The position numbers were made by a program, and so were the translations under genes. From NCBI GenBank assembly GCA_044239605.1, contig JBIIBC010000001.1:248001-312000 (forward strand): a stretch of 64,000 nt of DNA, given 5' to 3'. The stretch comes from JAAFJM01 sp044239605 (GTDB taxonomy: Bacteria > Bacteroidota > Bacteroidia > UKL13-3). Shown in pieces: positions 51,392 through 61,240 of the stretch. The notes below the pieces were generated by a model that was not told the origin of the DNA, ran no database searches, and saw only the letters and a program-made list of their open reading frames with translations. Positions within the stretch are counted from its first letter, which is position 1. Every line of letters begins with the position of its first letter.

Positions 51392-52510
51392 TTAATTCAA
51401 TTTTTTATTGAAATTATAACTAAGATAGAATGAATACGAATAATCAAAAAAACGTTTTTCCAAATCGTATACTGGCTCAAAACGTGCACTCATTTTTAGC
51501 TGATTAAAAAGGTCGGTATGGTATATAATTCTTGGAATTACCAATTGGCGAGTTGTTTCAAAGTGTTTTGGGTTGTCAATACTTTGGCTTTGGTAAATGG
51601 CAGTTCCTCTTGGTGCAATAAAATTAGTACTTACAAAATAACTTACCATGAATTGAAATTGCTTGTTTTGGTATGAAATATTACTGTAAAAGGCACTTCC
51701 TTGGTTAAAAGGAATGAAGGTGCTATCGCCTGTATCTTTATATCCTAAAAAATAAGCATCAATTGTTACACTATTTCTTTTATTTGATTTATAAATGGCT
51801 TTTGCACCTAAAGTATAGTTGGCTTGCATGGTTAGTGGGTTCACTGTGTCTGCATCTATTTGCCCGCCTGCATGGCTTAACATACCTTGACAAATACCTT
51901 GTAGGTCTAATTTTTTATTAGGGTTAAATAATGATTTGGTGAAATTGATTCCTGCTGTAAATTTTTCTTTGTGCGGTGTTCCTCGTTCAATGAATTTTTC
52001 CCAATTTATCCATGAATCAAAAAAAGTTTTTTCGTTTTTATATTTCAATTGAAAGCCATTTTCTATCCTATTTTCAATTGTTCTAGCTATATCAAATAAT
52101 GGTTCAATAATTTGATGGTTACTAGCACCCTCTAATGTGCCAAATAACATTTCCAAATTATGGTATTTTGTTTTTACCGTAAATGTTGGAATGGCTTGTG
52201 TAAAGTATTGTTCGCCACCAAAGTCACTTCTTAAAAATAAGCCAGCTTGTATTTTAATATTGGGGCTAGGTTGGTAAGAAAAATTGGGATGAAATTGTAC
52301 CCCAAAAAGCGTTCTTCCAAGCTCAATTTTATTAAAATATTCAGTGTTTCTCATATAGTTTAAAATATGAGCTGAGAATTCAAATTTACCACTATCTAAT
52401 TTGTTAATAGCAATTGGGTTATTGAATATGTTATTGCTTAGTTGTGCAGTACTTATTTTTACTTGTAACAAAAATAGTCCAATAATAAATAATGTTTTTT
52501 TAAAATTCAT
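51392..52510 (-). CDS. Outer-membrane beta-barrel protein (porin-like)
   Basis: From the ATG at 52510 (earlier ATG at 52531) the protein is 372 residues with a signal peptide ending ISTAQ. Repeating amphipathic strands alternate with polar turns throughout, ending FDYSYSFYLSYNFNKKLN with an aromatic last strand. It is predicted to be a large barrel, perhaps 16-18 strands. The family is not recognised. It is not clearly part of an operon; DUF1573 follows 45 bp later. Confidence 0.75.
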   Translation of the reverse strand: MNFKKTLFIIGLFLLQVKISTAQLSNNIFNNPIAINKLDSGKFEFSAHILNYMRNTEYFNKIELGRTLFGVQFHPNFSYQPSPNIKIQAGLFLRSDFGGEQYFTQAIPTFTVKTKYHNLEMLFGTLEGASNHQIIEPLFDIARTIENRIENGFQLKYKNEKTFFDSWINWEKFIERGTPHKEKFTAGINFTKSLFNPNKKLDLQGICQGMLSHAGGQIDADTVNPLTMQANYTLGAKAIYKSNKRNSVTIDAYFLGYKDTGDSTFIPFNQGSAFYSNISYQNKQFQFMVSYFVSTNFIAPRGTAIYQSQSIDNPKHFETTRQLVIPRIIYHTDLFNQLKMSARFEPVYDLEKRFFDYSYSFYLSYNFNKKLN

Positions 52511-52949
52511 GGCCGCTAAATTCTTCTGCAAGTAAATAAAACCAATTGTAATTTAAGTATTTGTGTAGTAAGATTTTGAATAAATCTATTTTTACTGCTA
52601 AAAACAAGGTAAAACAAGCCATTGGTCAAAGGTTTATTGCCCTATAACCTTTGTCGCAATTTGTTTTTTAGGTATTTAATTGAGATTGTATTTGTTGATA
52701 ATTAGGAATGTTTTGGTGTTTGTTTAATTATGAAAAAAAAATTTATTAAAAAGAGCATTAATGTTTTAATAGACAGCGACATTTCCATGTTATTATACAG
52801 GTGTTAGTAAAACTGTGAATAAGGATAAAATCTATTTAAGTTGAAGTAAATTAGAATATATTTTACCTATTTTGTATTTAATTTATAAAATGAACTAATT
52901 CAAGCCATTCAAAAAGAAATACTGCTGCATATTTTGTAATAACTAGTGG
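52511..52949. other. Intergenic region between divergent genes
   Basis: About 440 bp with no convincing gene. A hairpin AAAGGTTTATTGCCCTATAACCTTT lies near 52627-52651. A possible -7 box (TAAATTTG, 52950-52957) precedes the lipoprotein gene at 52980, without a -33 element at normal spacing. Confidence 0.5.
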
Positions 52950-52979
52950 TAAATTTGCCTCTGAACAAAATTTAAGCAT

Positions 52980-53471
52980 ATGAAAATTATTTACAAATTG
53001 GTTAATTTAATTGCATTTACCTCCATATTCGTGTTGATGGAAGGTTGTGCTAAAGAACCAACAACGGTAGATTCCTCTGGTATTCCTTCCAATGTAAAGT
53101 GTGTACCAACAAAACTCCCAAGTTTAATTAAGAGTATCAATCTAAATGATCCAAATGCTTCGGCAGGTTCGGTTCCTTTGGTAGCGGTATTTAGGTTTGC
53201 ACAAGATTTAGAAACTTATGAAGATGCCAAATGTAAAAACCTTAAACCTAATTGCAGTGTAATGTTAAATGTACAAAATGCCACAGCTAAAAAAGTATAT
53301 TTTGATTATACTGTTACTTATGTTGCTGGTGGTAATACTTGGGAATATCAAGATTATTTAATTTTGGAACCTAATAAATCGGAAGATATTGGTGTAATTG
53401 CAAAAAATTGTGGTTGGATTAATGGTGGAAGTAACATAACAGTTACCACCAACAATATTATTTATCAATAA
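52980..53471 (+). CDS. Putative lipoprotein, unknown function
   Basis: A 163-residue protein with a lipoprotein signal ending LMEGC (Cys at residue 23). The mature part has several cysteines (NVKC, DAKCKNLKPNC, AKNCG) and a beta-rich fold (KKVYFDYTVTYVAGG). It may be disulphide-bonded in the periplasm or outer membrane. It converges with the saccharopine dehydrogenase-like gene (6 bp gap). Family not recognised. Confidence 0.75.
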   Translation: MKIIYKLVNLIAFTSIFVLMEGCAKEPTTVDSSGIPSNVKCVPTKLPSLIKSINLNDPNASAGSVPLVAVFRFAQDLETYEDAKCKNLKPNCSVMLNVQNATAKKVYFDYTVTYVAGGNTWEYQDYLILEPNKSEDIGVIAKNCGWINGGSNITVTTNNIIYQ

Positions 53472-53477
53472 TTATAA

Positions 53478-54800
53478 TTACTCTTCAATAAATTGTATCC
53501 CGTTTTTTGCCAACTCATGTAATATGGGTTGGTAAAATTCTTGGGTAATAGGAATAACCACTCCTCGCGCTTCTATTTTATTTTGTAAAATAAGTTTAGT
53601 GGCAATTGCCATAGGCAAACCAACAGTTTTGGACATGGCAGTATATGTTTTGTCTTCACCTTTCACTATTAATGTACTGTTGGCCTTGTGTTTTTTATTA
53701 TTAATACTATACTCAATTTCGTGCTTCATTACAATCATGTCTAAATCGGAGTTTTCTAAACTCCATTTTTGTTGTAATAACTGCTGTAATATTTGAGCTG
53801 GACTAACATTATTTAATTCAATGGTCTTATTTTCAAATAATCCTAACCATTTAATTCTTTTAAAATCCTTACTATTTTTGGATAAATCGAAAAATTGGCA
53901 GAATTTTTCTTCTACATTTTTTTCATTGGCACCACTTATAAATGAAGTAACTAAACTGCGATAAGTTAAATTTTTGTTATTGGTTAAGGTGTAACTATCG
54001 TCTGTTAAGCCTAGTTTTACTAATAAGTTCCAACTTTGGCTAAATCCTTTTTTACGTAAAGTGCCTCGTAAAACCGTTTTTGCATTTTGTAAGCCATATG
54101 GTTCAATATAACCCAAACTATCTCTATTGGCATAGCTTTCAAAGGCTCCATAATTGGCTACATTAACGGTTTCTGTTTGACTAAAAATACGATTAGGTGG
54201 AATAAATTTTAACAAACCATTTTCTAAATATTTGGCAGTTGCTTGACCTGCTAATACTACATTTCTGGGATTCCAAGTGAATTTATAATTCCACGGGTTA
54301 TTGTCAAATTCAGGTGCAATTAATCCGCCACAAAAAGACTTAAAAGATATTATTTCCCCTTTTTTATCTTCTATTTTATGAATCATTTCCATTGCCGATA
54401 AATGGTCAATTCCGGGGTCTAAACCTATTTCATTTAAAAAAAGTACATCAGCTTTTTTGGCGGCTTCATCTAAACTTTTCATTTCATCGCTAACATAACT
54501 AGCCGTTACCAAATGTTTTTTATAAGCAATACACTCTTTAGCAGCTAAAATATGTAGGGTAGGAGGTAGTAACGAAACCACTAAATCGGTGTTTTTTATA
54601 GCAGTTTTACGTTCAATTTCATTGGTAATGTTAAAAGCGAGTGCAGTTGCATTTTTAGCTTTACCAATTTTTTGCTTTGCCAATTCAATGCTTTGATCAG
54701 CAATGGTAATTTCCCAATTTTCTTTTTTAGCATTTGCCAATAAGTATTTTATTAGGTAGGAAGATGAAAGCCCTGCGCCAATAACCAATATTCTTTTCAT
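53478..54800 (-). CDS. Saccharopine dehydrogenase-family protein (LYS9-like)
   Basis: A 440-residue protein with an N-terminal Rossmann motif VIGAGLSSSYLIKYL, conserved NEIGLDPGIDHLSAMEMI, SFCGGLIAPEFDNNPWNYKFTWNPRNVVLAG and a distal EIEYSINNKK. These match the saccharopine reductase/dehydrogenase (glutamate-forming) type. It probably acts in lysine metabolism through saccharopine. No LKR domain or AASS partner is adjacent. It has a consensus promoter (54823-54853). Confidence 0.92.
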   Translation of the reverse strand: MKRILVIGAGLSSSYLIKYLLANAKKENWEITIADQSIELAKQKIGKAKNATALAFNITNEIERKTAIKNTDLVVSLLPPTLHILAAKECIAYKKHLVTASYVSDEMKSLDEAAKKADVLFLNEIGLDPGIDHLSAMEMIHKIEDKKGEIISFKSFCGGLIAPEFDNNPWNYKFTWNPRNVVLAGQATAKYLENGLLKFIPPNRIFSQTETVNVANYGAFESYANRDSLGYIEPYGLQNAKTVLRGTLRKKGFSQSWNLLVKLGLTDDSYTLTNNKNLTYRSLVTSFISGANEKNVEEKFCQFFDLSKNSKDFKRIKWLGLFENKTIELNNVSPAQILQQLLQQKWSLENSDLDMIVMKHEIEYSINNKKHKANSTLIVKGEDKTYTAMSKTVGLPMAIATKLILQNKIEARGVVIPITQEFYQPILHELAKNGIQFIEE

Positions 54801-54822
54801 TAACTATAACTTTATTTTTGGG

Positions 54823-54853
54823 CAAACTTAGTGTTCATTTCATATTTAACAAA
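54823..54853 (-). promoter_or_regulatory. Promoter, TTTG-19 bp-TAAGTTTG
   Basis: On the minus strand TTTG (54850-54853) and TAAGTTTG (54823-54830) with exactly 19 bp between, 23 bp upstream of the saccharopine dehydrogenase-like start. Confidence 0.75.
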
Positions 54854-54869
54854 CACAAATATTAAACAA

Positions 54870-54902
54870 AAGCCGACTTATCAAATGAATGAAAGTCGGC
54901 TT
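54870..54902 (-). terminator. Terminator after the 37-residue lipoprotein gene
   Basis: On the minus strand AGCCGACTTT and AAGTCGGCTTTT form a hairpin with a T-rich end, 58 bp past the small lipoprotein stop. Its base is 17 bp from the next promoter. Confidence 0.85.
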
Positions 54903-54959
54903 CTGTATATGTTTTTGATGAAAATGTATGTATCAAATAGTTTAGGAATTTGATACCCT

Positions 54960-55073
54960 TTACTTTTTGTTTTCTATTTCAGATTTTTCTGTTTTTACAT
55001 TTTTATTGCATCCTTTAGTAAATGAACCTAAAGTTAGGCCTCCTAGTAATAGTATTAATAATTTAGTTTTCAT
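54960..55073 (-). CDS. 37-residue lipoprotein, unknown function
   Basis: The minus strand encodes MKTKLLILLLGGLTLGSFTK then GCNKNVKTEKSEIENKK. A lipoprotein signal is followed by Cys22 (FTKGC, a loose lipobox) and a 16-residue charged tail. It sits between two same-strand or divergent features with its own terminator (54870-54902), supporting a real tiny gene of the lysis-protein/entericidin size class. It has not been matched to any family. Confidence 0.65.
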   Translation of the reverse strand: MKTKLLILLLGGLTLGSFTKGCNKNVKTEKSEIENKK

Positions 55074-55291
55074 CTTTAAATTTTGTTTCTTAAACGATTC
55101 AAAGTAAGTAATTGTTACAAAGATAAAGCACTTTTATTTGACCAAGTGAATTTATTAGGTGTTGAACTTTCTTTTTTGGCTTATGAAAGGATTTATTCTA
55201 TAGAAATTTTAATTTATTTTTAAATACAAGTAAAAAATATAAAATAGAGCAATAATATGGTAAAATAGAAGTAAATATTTTTTTTGGAAAG

Positions 55292-55322
55292 TTGTTGCCT
55301 TATTTAATATTAAGTAACTTTG
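55292..55322 (+). promoter_or_regulatory. Promoter, TTG-20 bp-TAACTTTG
   Basis: TTG (55292-55294; a second TTG at 55295-55297) and TAACTTTG (55315-55322). It predicts a transcript start near 55328, downstream of a frame-extending TTG at 55292. It therefore fixes the regulator's start at 55343. Confidence 0.65.
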
Positions 55323-55342
55323 ATTTAATAAAATCACTGATA

Positions 55343-56074
55343 ATGTTAATAGCAATAATAGAAGATAATAGCAGTATAAGAAATAATCTTGTTCAATTAT
55401 TTGAACTATATGATTACAAAACCATCACAAGCGAAAACGGACTTGATGGACTTAATTTAATAAGAAAATACAAGCCTAGTTTGGTGATAACAGATATCAT
55501 GATGCCTATGATGGATGGCATTAAAATGGTAGAAACGTTAAGAGAGGATAAGAAGTACAACCATATTCCTGTTATTTTCCTTACCGCAAAAAATGCGGAA
55601 GAAGATAGAATTAAAGGTTTAGAAACAGGTGCTATTGACTTTATTTCAAAACCCTTTGCCACCAAGGAATTGGTGCAAAAAGTAAAAAATTTAATTGAAT
55701 TAGGTCAAACCCAAATTGTAAATGCATTATCCAAACCTGATGATGAAGAGTTTGAATCAAGTGCCCATAAGTTTTTAGAAAAACTTAGAAGTATTATTGA
55801 CAAAAACTTATCTTCTCGCTCGTTAGACGTTTACCTTATTAGTAAAGAATTAAACTATAGTACCTCCGCCATTCACAAGAAAATAAAAATAATTACCAAT
55901 AAGTCTACCAATCAATTTGTAAGAGAATATAGGTTAGAAAAGGCGCAACAAATGATTAAATCCAATCATGCCAGCATTTCTGAAATTGCTTTCAGTACAG
56001 GATTTGCAGGTGTGTCTTATTTTTCAAAATCGTATAAATCATATTTTGGGTTTAATCCAACTAAAATGATGTAA
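55343..56074 (+). CDS. Response regulator with AraC-type DNA-binding domain
   Basis: From the ATG at 55343 the protein is 243 residues. The receiver domain is MLIAIIEDNSSIRNN with acidic pocket E7-D8, phospho-acceptor D51 in VITDIMMPMMDG, T81 and K103. The AraC-type double helix-turn-helix spans about 145-243 (LDVYLISKELNYSTSAIHKKIK, SISEIAFSTGFAGVSYFSKSYK, ending FGFNPTKMM). It is probably the DNA-binding output of the adjacent sensor kinase, with which it converges 5 bp apart. Confidence 0.94.
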   Translation: MLIAIIEDNSSIRNNLVQLFELYDYKTITSENGLDGLNLIRKYKPSLVITDIMMPMMDGIKMVETLREDKKYNHIPVIFLTAKNAEEDRIKGLETGAIDFISKPFATKELVQKVKNLIELGQTQIVNALSKPDDEEFESSAHKFLEKLRSIIDKNLSSRSLDVYLISKELNYSTSAIHKKIKIITNKSTNQFVREYRLEKAQQMIKSNHASISEIAFSTGFAGVSYFSKSYKSYFGFNPTKMM

Positions 56075-56079
56075 TTAAA

Positions 56080-59000
56080 TTAAACTGCTATAGGTAATGT
56101 TATTATTAATGACGTTCCCTTATTGATTTTACTTTCTATATTAACCGTTCCTCCATTCATTTCCACAAATAGTTTGATAATGGACATTCCCAGGCCAGTT
56201 CCTGGAATGTTATCAACGTTGGTAGACCTGAAAAATGATTCAAATGCCATTGGAAGTTCTGCTTCGGGAATTCCAATTCCATTATCTTTAATGGTAATTA
56301 GTGAATGGTTATTTACCTTTTCAATGGATATATCTATTGGCTTTTCATTTGGCGAATATTTTATGGCATTACCAATGGCGTTTTGTAATACTTGTTTCAT
56401 TAACTTAGTATCAATATTTACCATTATTGTTTTATCAAGGGTGATATTTAATTTTCTTCTATCTGTAATTTTTTTAGCATCTATTGTTAAATATTCACCA
56501 ACAAAATCAGCTAAATTTAAAGTTTGTGGATTAAAAGGGATCCTATTCGCTTCTACTTTTCCCATTGTTAATATATCTGACATAAGCTCGGCTATTCTAT
56601 CAACATCAAGTGTTATATCATCAAGTTTTTCAGTAACTTTATTATATATTTTTGGTGATAAAGTGTTAGGGTCTTTGTCTATAAATAATTTTATCAGTTC
56701 TGCACTAGATCGAATAGTAGCCAAAGGTGTTCTGAACTCGTGTGAGGCCATGCTTACAAAACGTGATTTTAATTCACTCAATTCTTTTTCTTTTGCAAGT
56801 GCTTTGGTTAGTTCTATTTCGGCTTTTATTCTAGGCGTAACATCTCGGGTGGAGGCTTGTAACAAACCTAGTTCATTACTGCTATTTAATTTAGTTACTA
56901 TACTTTCAAACCATCTATAACCACCTTTGAAGATTTTAGATCTAAAAAGTATGCTATTTTCTTGATTTGGTTTTATTTCATTTAACAAAAAATTACATAC
57001 CTCTTCTTTATCATGCTTATGAACAGTATTAAGTAAATTACTTCCGATGATATCTTTTTCGCTAAAACCTGATAATTTTATGCCAGAAGGCGACATGTAT
57101 GAAATATTACCATGAACATCTAAAATAGTTATTATATCTTGTATATTCTCTGAAATTAAACGGTATTTTTCTTCACTTATTTTTAAGTTCTGTTCGGCAA
57201 TTATTAATGAGGTTATATCCGACATAATACCATCAATTCTATTGGGTTTGCCAAATTCGTCAAAACTTACCTTGGCTTTGTCTCTAACCCATTTAAATTC
57301 TTCACAGTTCTTTACTTTTATTTTATAAATATGTTCACGTTCTTTAACAAGTCCATTTTTCAAATCATAGTCATCTTGTTTAAATAGGTCTAAATATTCC
57401 TCACAAATAAAATCAATCCACTTGTAGTTGTTATTATAAAAATCTGCTTCGGTAAGGCCTATCATGGTAGCAGCCGAAGGGCTAATGTACGAAAGAGTGT
57501 TGCTTTTTATGTCGAACGACCAAATTATATCATCAATAGAAGTAACTACTTTATTTAAAATGGCTCTGTTTTTTTCTAGTTCATTTTCGGCTTCCATAAG
57601 GCCTGTTATATTTTCGGCCGAACCAATCACTCCAATTGTTTTTCCGTTAATATCTTGGTGTAAAGTGGCATGAAAATCAAGCCAAATAATGTTTAAATTT
57701 TCATCAATCAAACGCACCTTATTATTAATTTTGTCTGTTTTGTTGTGTAATAAATTGTTAAATAAATTTATCAATCTTTCTTTATCACCGGGATGAACAT
57801 AACTAATTATACCGTTTACCAATGTATCATTTATATTAAGTCCCGTAATTTCTTCCCAACTTTGATTTAAAAAGGTGCATTTGCCATCTAAATCTAGTGT
57901 AAAAATGATTTCTTTTAAACTTTCTATCAATTCACGGTACCTTTTTTCGCTTTCTTTTATCTTTTCATCATATATTTTTTGGGCATTAATATCTAACACA
58001 AATCCTGTCATTTCTAGTGGTTTTCCATCTTCATCGTGTTTCGATATTTTTCCAACACCCAACACCCAATACAAACTTCCGTCTTTTTTCTTTATTCTAT
58101 ACTCTGCCCTGAAAGTATCATTAGGGTCGTTTAAAAAAATATTGTTGTGGTTTTCAATACTACTGATTACTGTACTAATATCCTCAAAATGGATAAGGTC
58201 TAACCAGTTTTCATAGGTAATTTCAGCTATATTTCTGTCGTTTATTTCAAAAATAGAATTTAAAGTACTATTAATATTAAAAAGCCCTTTCTCAAAATTA
58301 TATGTCCACGTACCCATATTGGTAACATTCATGGCAAGTTCCAATTGGTCGTTAACTAGTTTTACTTTTTCTAGCTCTTCTTTTGTTTTGGTTATATCGC
58401 GGGTTATACATATAAGTCCGCCATCTTCGGTGGTGCTCAATGATATATTTTGCAATACCTTTCTTCCATTTTTGGTAACTCCATACACCTCACCCGACCA
58501 ATTGCCACTACTCAGTAATAATGGAAAATAGGTATTTTCAATTAATTCAATTTCTTCTTGTTCATAAATGGTTTTCCATGATTTATTATACAGATCATTT
58601 GGTGCATATTCAAATAGTTCAGCATGCGCCTTATTCATATAATAAAACTCTCCTGAACTATTGAGCAATGCTATACCTACAGGCGATTTTTCAATAGCTA
58701 GGTGTTGTTTTAAAATGAGCTCTTCTTTTTGTTTAAGTTCTGTTACCTCTATACCATAACCAATAATGTATTCTATAGCGTTTTTATTATCAATTACAGG
58801 GTGCATAAACCTTAAATGATGCTTAGTTTCATTTGTTGCAGTCACAAATTTTTCCTCTATTGATAAGGATTTATGTGTATTAGATACAATATCAAAAATC
58901 TCCCTGCGTTTTATAGCCAATTCAATAGGCTTGTTTCGGTATTCGCAGTATTCAAAGTCATCTTTTCCTACTATCCATTTTCTTATTTCAGGGTCGGCTA

Positions 59001-59655
59001 TACCGTTTTTATTTATAAATAAATACTTATGGTCTTTATCAAATACAACCACATCAGCAGGTAAATTATTGAAAATAGTTTCGAAAAAGGTAATTTGATC
59101 AGTTAGTTCTTTTTGCTTAGAAGCTAGCTTTGACTCCAACTCAATTCGTTGAATATACATACCAATATTGAATGCAATGGATGTAATGGTAACTATTTCA
59201 GATTCATCCCAAATTCTCTCTGTTTTGCATTCATCAAAGCCTATATAACCCCAAAATATTAAATCAACAAAAATGGGCATTACCATTACACTTTTTATAT
59301 TTTGAGCTATAAGTGATTTTTTTAAAATGGTATTTTCAATATCTGCTGTTAGGCTTACCAAACTTTTTCCATACAGCATATTATCCCTCAAATCGGCAAG
59401 TTCGTCCCAGGTTAATAAATCTGTATTTTTATTGTTTAAATACGATTCTACTCCATAATTACACCATTCATATTCAAATTTTAGCGATTTGAGTTTGCCA
59501 TGTTCATATACATTTTTAAATACATATGCCCTATCTACATTGGCTGCATTTCCTATAGAAGCCAATACTTTATTAATTACTATATTAGGCGTTTTATTTT
59601 CTAATAATGTTTTAGAACTCGCTGCTAATGCTTTTAACAAATTAATTGATTTCAT
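56080..59655 (-). CDS. Large GAF/multi-PAS sensor histidine kinase
   Basis: A 1191-residue soluble protein (no membrane helix seen). Order: GAF (about 15-170), six PAS domains (about 190-300, 315-425, 430-560, 570-695, 700-825, 826-950), HisKA with H in SMASHEFRTPLATI (near residue 980), and HATPase with N-box NAIGNAIKYSPN, G1 DNGIGIP, F-box and G2 GTGLGMSII. There is no receiver domain, so phosphate goes to separate regulators nearby. The many PAS domains suggest integration of several intracellular signals or oligomeric transmission. The pair with the AraC-type regulator is convergent; another two regulators lie just upstream. Confidence 0.94.
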   Translation of the reverse strand: MKSINLLKALAASSKTLLENKTPNIVINKVLASIGNAANVDRAYVFKNVYEHGKLKSLKFEYEWCNYGVESYLNNKNTDLLTWDELADLRDNMLYGKSLVSLTADIENTILKKSLIAQNIKSVMVMPIFVDLIFWGYIGFDECKTERIWDESEIVTITSIAFNIGMYIQRIELESKLASKQKELTDQITFFETIFNNLPADVVVFDKDHKYLFINKNGIADPEIRKWIVGKDDFEYCEYRNKPIELAIKRREIFDIVSNTHKSLSIEEKFVTATNETKHHLRFMHPVIDNKNAIEYIIGYGIEVTELKQKEELILKQHLAIEKSPVGIALLNSSGEFYYMNKAHAELFEYAPNDLYNKSWKTIYEQEEIELIENTYFPLLLSSGNWSGEVYGVTKNGRKVLQNISLSTTEDGGLICITRDITKTKEELEKVKLVNDQLELAMNVTNMGTWTYNFEKGLFNINSTLNSIFEINDRNIAEITYENWLDLIHFEDISTVISSIENHNNIFLNDPNDTFRAEYRIKKKDGSLYWVLGVGKISKHDEDGKPLEMTGFVLDINAQKIYDEKIKESEKRYRELIESLKEIIFTLDLDGKCTFLNQSWEEITGLNINDTLVNGIISYVHPGDKERLINLFNNLLHNKTDKINNKVRLIDENLNIIWLDFHATLHQDINGKTIGVIGSAENITGLMEAENELEKNRAILNKVVTSIDDIIWSFDIKSNTLSYISPSAATMIGLTEADFYNNNYKWIDFICEEYLDLFKQDDYDLKNGLVKEREHIYKIKVKNCEEFKWVRDKAKVSFDEFGKPNRIDGIMSDITSLIIAEQNLKISEEKYRLISENIQDIITILDVHGNISYMSPSGIKLSGFSEKDIIGSNLLNTVHKHDKEEVCNFLLNEIKPNQENSILFRSKIFKGGYRWFESIVTKLNSSNELGLLQASTRDVTPRIKAEIELTKALAKEKELSELKSRFVSMASHEFRTPLATIRSSAELIKLFIDKDPNTLSPKIYNKVTEKLDDITLDVDRIAELMSDILTMGKVEANRIPFNPQTLNLADFVGEYLTIDAKKITDRRKLNITLDKTIMVNIDTKLMKQVLQNAIGNAIKYSPNEKPIDISIEKVNNHSLITIKDNGIGIPEAELPMAFESFFRSTNVDNIPGTGLGMSIIKLFVEMNGGTVNIESKINKGTSLIITLPIAV

Positions 59656-59766
59656 ATTCTTTCAAAACTATGGCATTATTTTTCCTTTACAAAGCCTATA
59701 AATTATACTATGTTACAATTGAATAACACTAGGTTGTATTTAGGAGGTATTGTGCTTAAATAGGGG

Positions 59767-59796
59767 TTGTACAGACAACATAAAACCATATTTTTG
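59767..59796 (+). promoter_or_regulatory. Promoter, TTG-19 bp-TATTTTTG
   Basis: TTG (59767-59769) and TATTTTTG (59789-59796), 19 bp spacer, 18 bp upstream of the regulator-kinase ATG at 59814. Confidence 0.75.
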
Positions 59797-59813
59797 AGTA
59801 AATATTTAAAAAT

Positions 59814-60872
59814 ATGTACAAGGTATTGATAATTGACGATGAAAAGCGCTTACGCGATAATCTTGCTGAAATATTAGAAATTCATGATTATGAAACAATT
59901 ATTGCTACAGATGGCCTAGATGGTTTTGCAAAAGCATTAGCGGTGGTGCCCGATTTAATTATTTGTGATGTAATGATGCCTAATGTAAACGGATATGAGT
60001 TTATAGAACGCTTAAAAAAAACACATTTAGATTATATTCCGGTTATATTTTTAAGTGCTAAAATTGAGCGCGAGGATGAACGTTTGGGTATGGGTTTAGG
60101 AGCAGATGATTATATAAAAAAACCGTTCACTGCTGCTGAAGTATTGAGTAGTGTAAATGCTAGGATTGAAAAATCGAATAAATCAAAAGAAATCATAAAG
60201 CGAAATGCCAATAAATCAACCTATGAACTTTCAAAATTATTGAATGGCCATGAAATAAGAACGCCTTTAAACATTATCAGTGGGATGAATATTTTATTAT
60301 GCGATTTGGCCGATGAAAACAAAAAGCAGGATGCCATACAAATTATGAAATATACCCAAGCATCTATTTATAACATGACAAGCATAATTAATAATATTTA
60401 CATGTATGAATTGCTAAAAACCGAGGATGATGGTGGTTTATTGGCTGATAATAATAAAGTAGATATTGTTAATAATATAAGGAAAGTAGCCAAAGAATTT
60501 GATAGAGAAGTAAGCATTTATTTTGACAATGATTACTTGATGTATACCAAGCATTTGAATGCCGTTAATTATATATGTGTGGAGTTGGTTTACAATGCCA
60601 TAAAGTTTACCAAAACTGAGAGTATTGCCATACATTATAGTATGAAGGATAATTATAAAACTATCACAGTTACGGATGGTGGTTTTGGCTTTGATTGTGC
60701 TCCAATAACACTAAAGCCATTTAATAAATTTAGCAACAGAATGGATATACCAGGGCTTGGCCTTGGCTTATATAATATTAAACTAATTGCAGAAAAATTA
60801 AATGGTTTATTACAAGTAAGCAGTAACCATGATGGATGCAAGGTTACTGTTACTTTACCAGTAGTTAATTAG
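59814..60872 (+). CDS. Receiver-histidine kinase fusion protein
   Basis: A 352-residue soluble protein. The N-terminal receiver (1-120) has D8-D9, phospho-acceptor D52 in IICDVMMPNVNG and K103. A kinase domain follows with H146 in NGHEIRTPLNIISG, N-box ELVYNAIKFTKT, G1 DGGFGFD (instead of DxGxGI) and G2 GLGLGLYNIKLIA. A receiver before the kinase is typical of phosphorelay relays that are switched on by another kinase. It diverges from the big PAS kinase and converges with the single-domain regulator (4 bp overlap). Confidence 0.93.
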   Translation: MYKVLIIDDEKRLRDNLAEILEIHDYETIIATDGLDGFAKALAVVPDLIICDVMMPNVNGYEFIERLKKTHLDYIPVIFLSAKIEREDERLGMGLGADDYIKKPFTAAEVLSSVNARIEKSNKSKEIIKRNANKSTYELSKLLNGHEIRTPLNIISGMNILLCDLADENKKQDAIQIMKYTQASIYNMTSIINNIYMYELLKTEDDGGLLADNNKVDIVNNIRKVAKEFDREVSIYFDNDYLMYTKHLNAVNYICVELVYNAIKFTKTESIAIHYSMKDNYKTITVTDGGFGFDCAPITLKPFNKFSNRMDIPGLGLGLYNIKLIAEKLNGLLQVSSNHDGCKVTVTLPVVN

Positions 60873-61240
60873 GCATTTATAAATGCTGCCATTTCTTTGA
60901 TATCCTCAGGCATAATGGGTTTTAAATAATATTTTAAAATGGCAAACCTTTCAGCATAAGGGATAATGTATTGTTCTAGTTGGGCACTTATAACTATTAC
61001 CTTTTTCATATCAAAACCATCTTTTTGAACGCTTTCAATTAAGTCCCAACCATTCATATTAGGCATTTCAATATCGGTAATAATAAAATCAAATGGAGTT
61101 GTTAAGGTTTTATCATATCCTTCTTTTCCGTCCAATGCAGTAACAACGTCAATATTCATTTTAGAAATTAAACTTTCTAACATGAATATGATAACAGGAT
61201 TATCATCGCAAACCAATACTTTCTTCTTGTTTAAAACCAT
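60869..61240 (-). CDS. Single-domain response regulator (CheY-like)
   Basis: A 123-residue receiver: D12-D13, phospho-acceptor D56 in IITDIEMPNMNGWD, S85 and K107 in YYLKPI. There is no output domain, so it is a relay or sink or acts by protein contact. Its 3' end overlaps the stop of the receiver-kinase gene on the other strand. It is part of the four-gene two-component cluster. Confidence 0.93.
   Translation of the reverse strand: MVLNKKKVLVCDDNPVIIFMLESLISKMNIDVVTALDGKEGYDKTLTTPFDFIITDIEMPNMNGWDLIESVQKDGFDMKKVIVISAQLEQYIIPYAERFAILKYYLKPIMPEDIKEMAAFINA

Noticed and set aside
52724..52804. A 25-codon frame starting ATGAAAAAAAAATTT
   Set aside because: Too short, ends in a random-looking tail, with no promoter, signal or conservation evidence.
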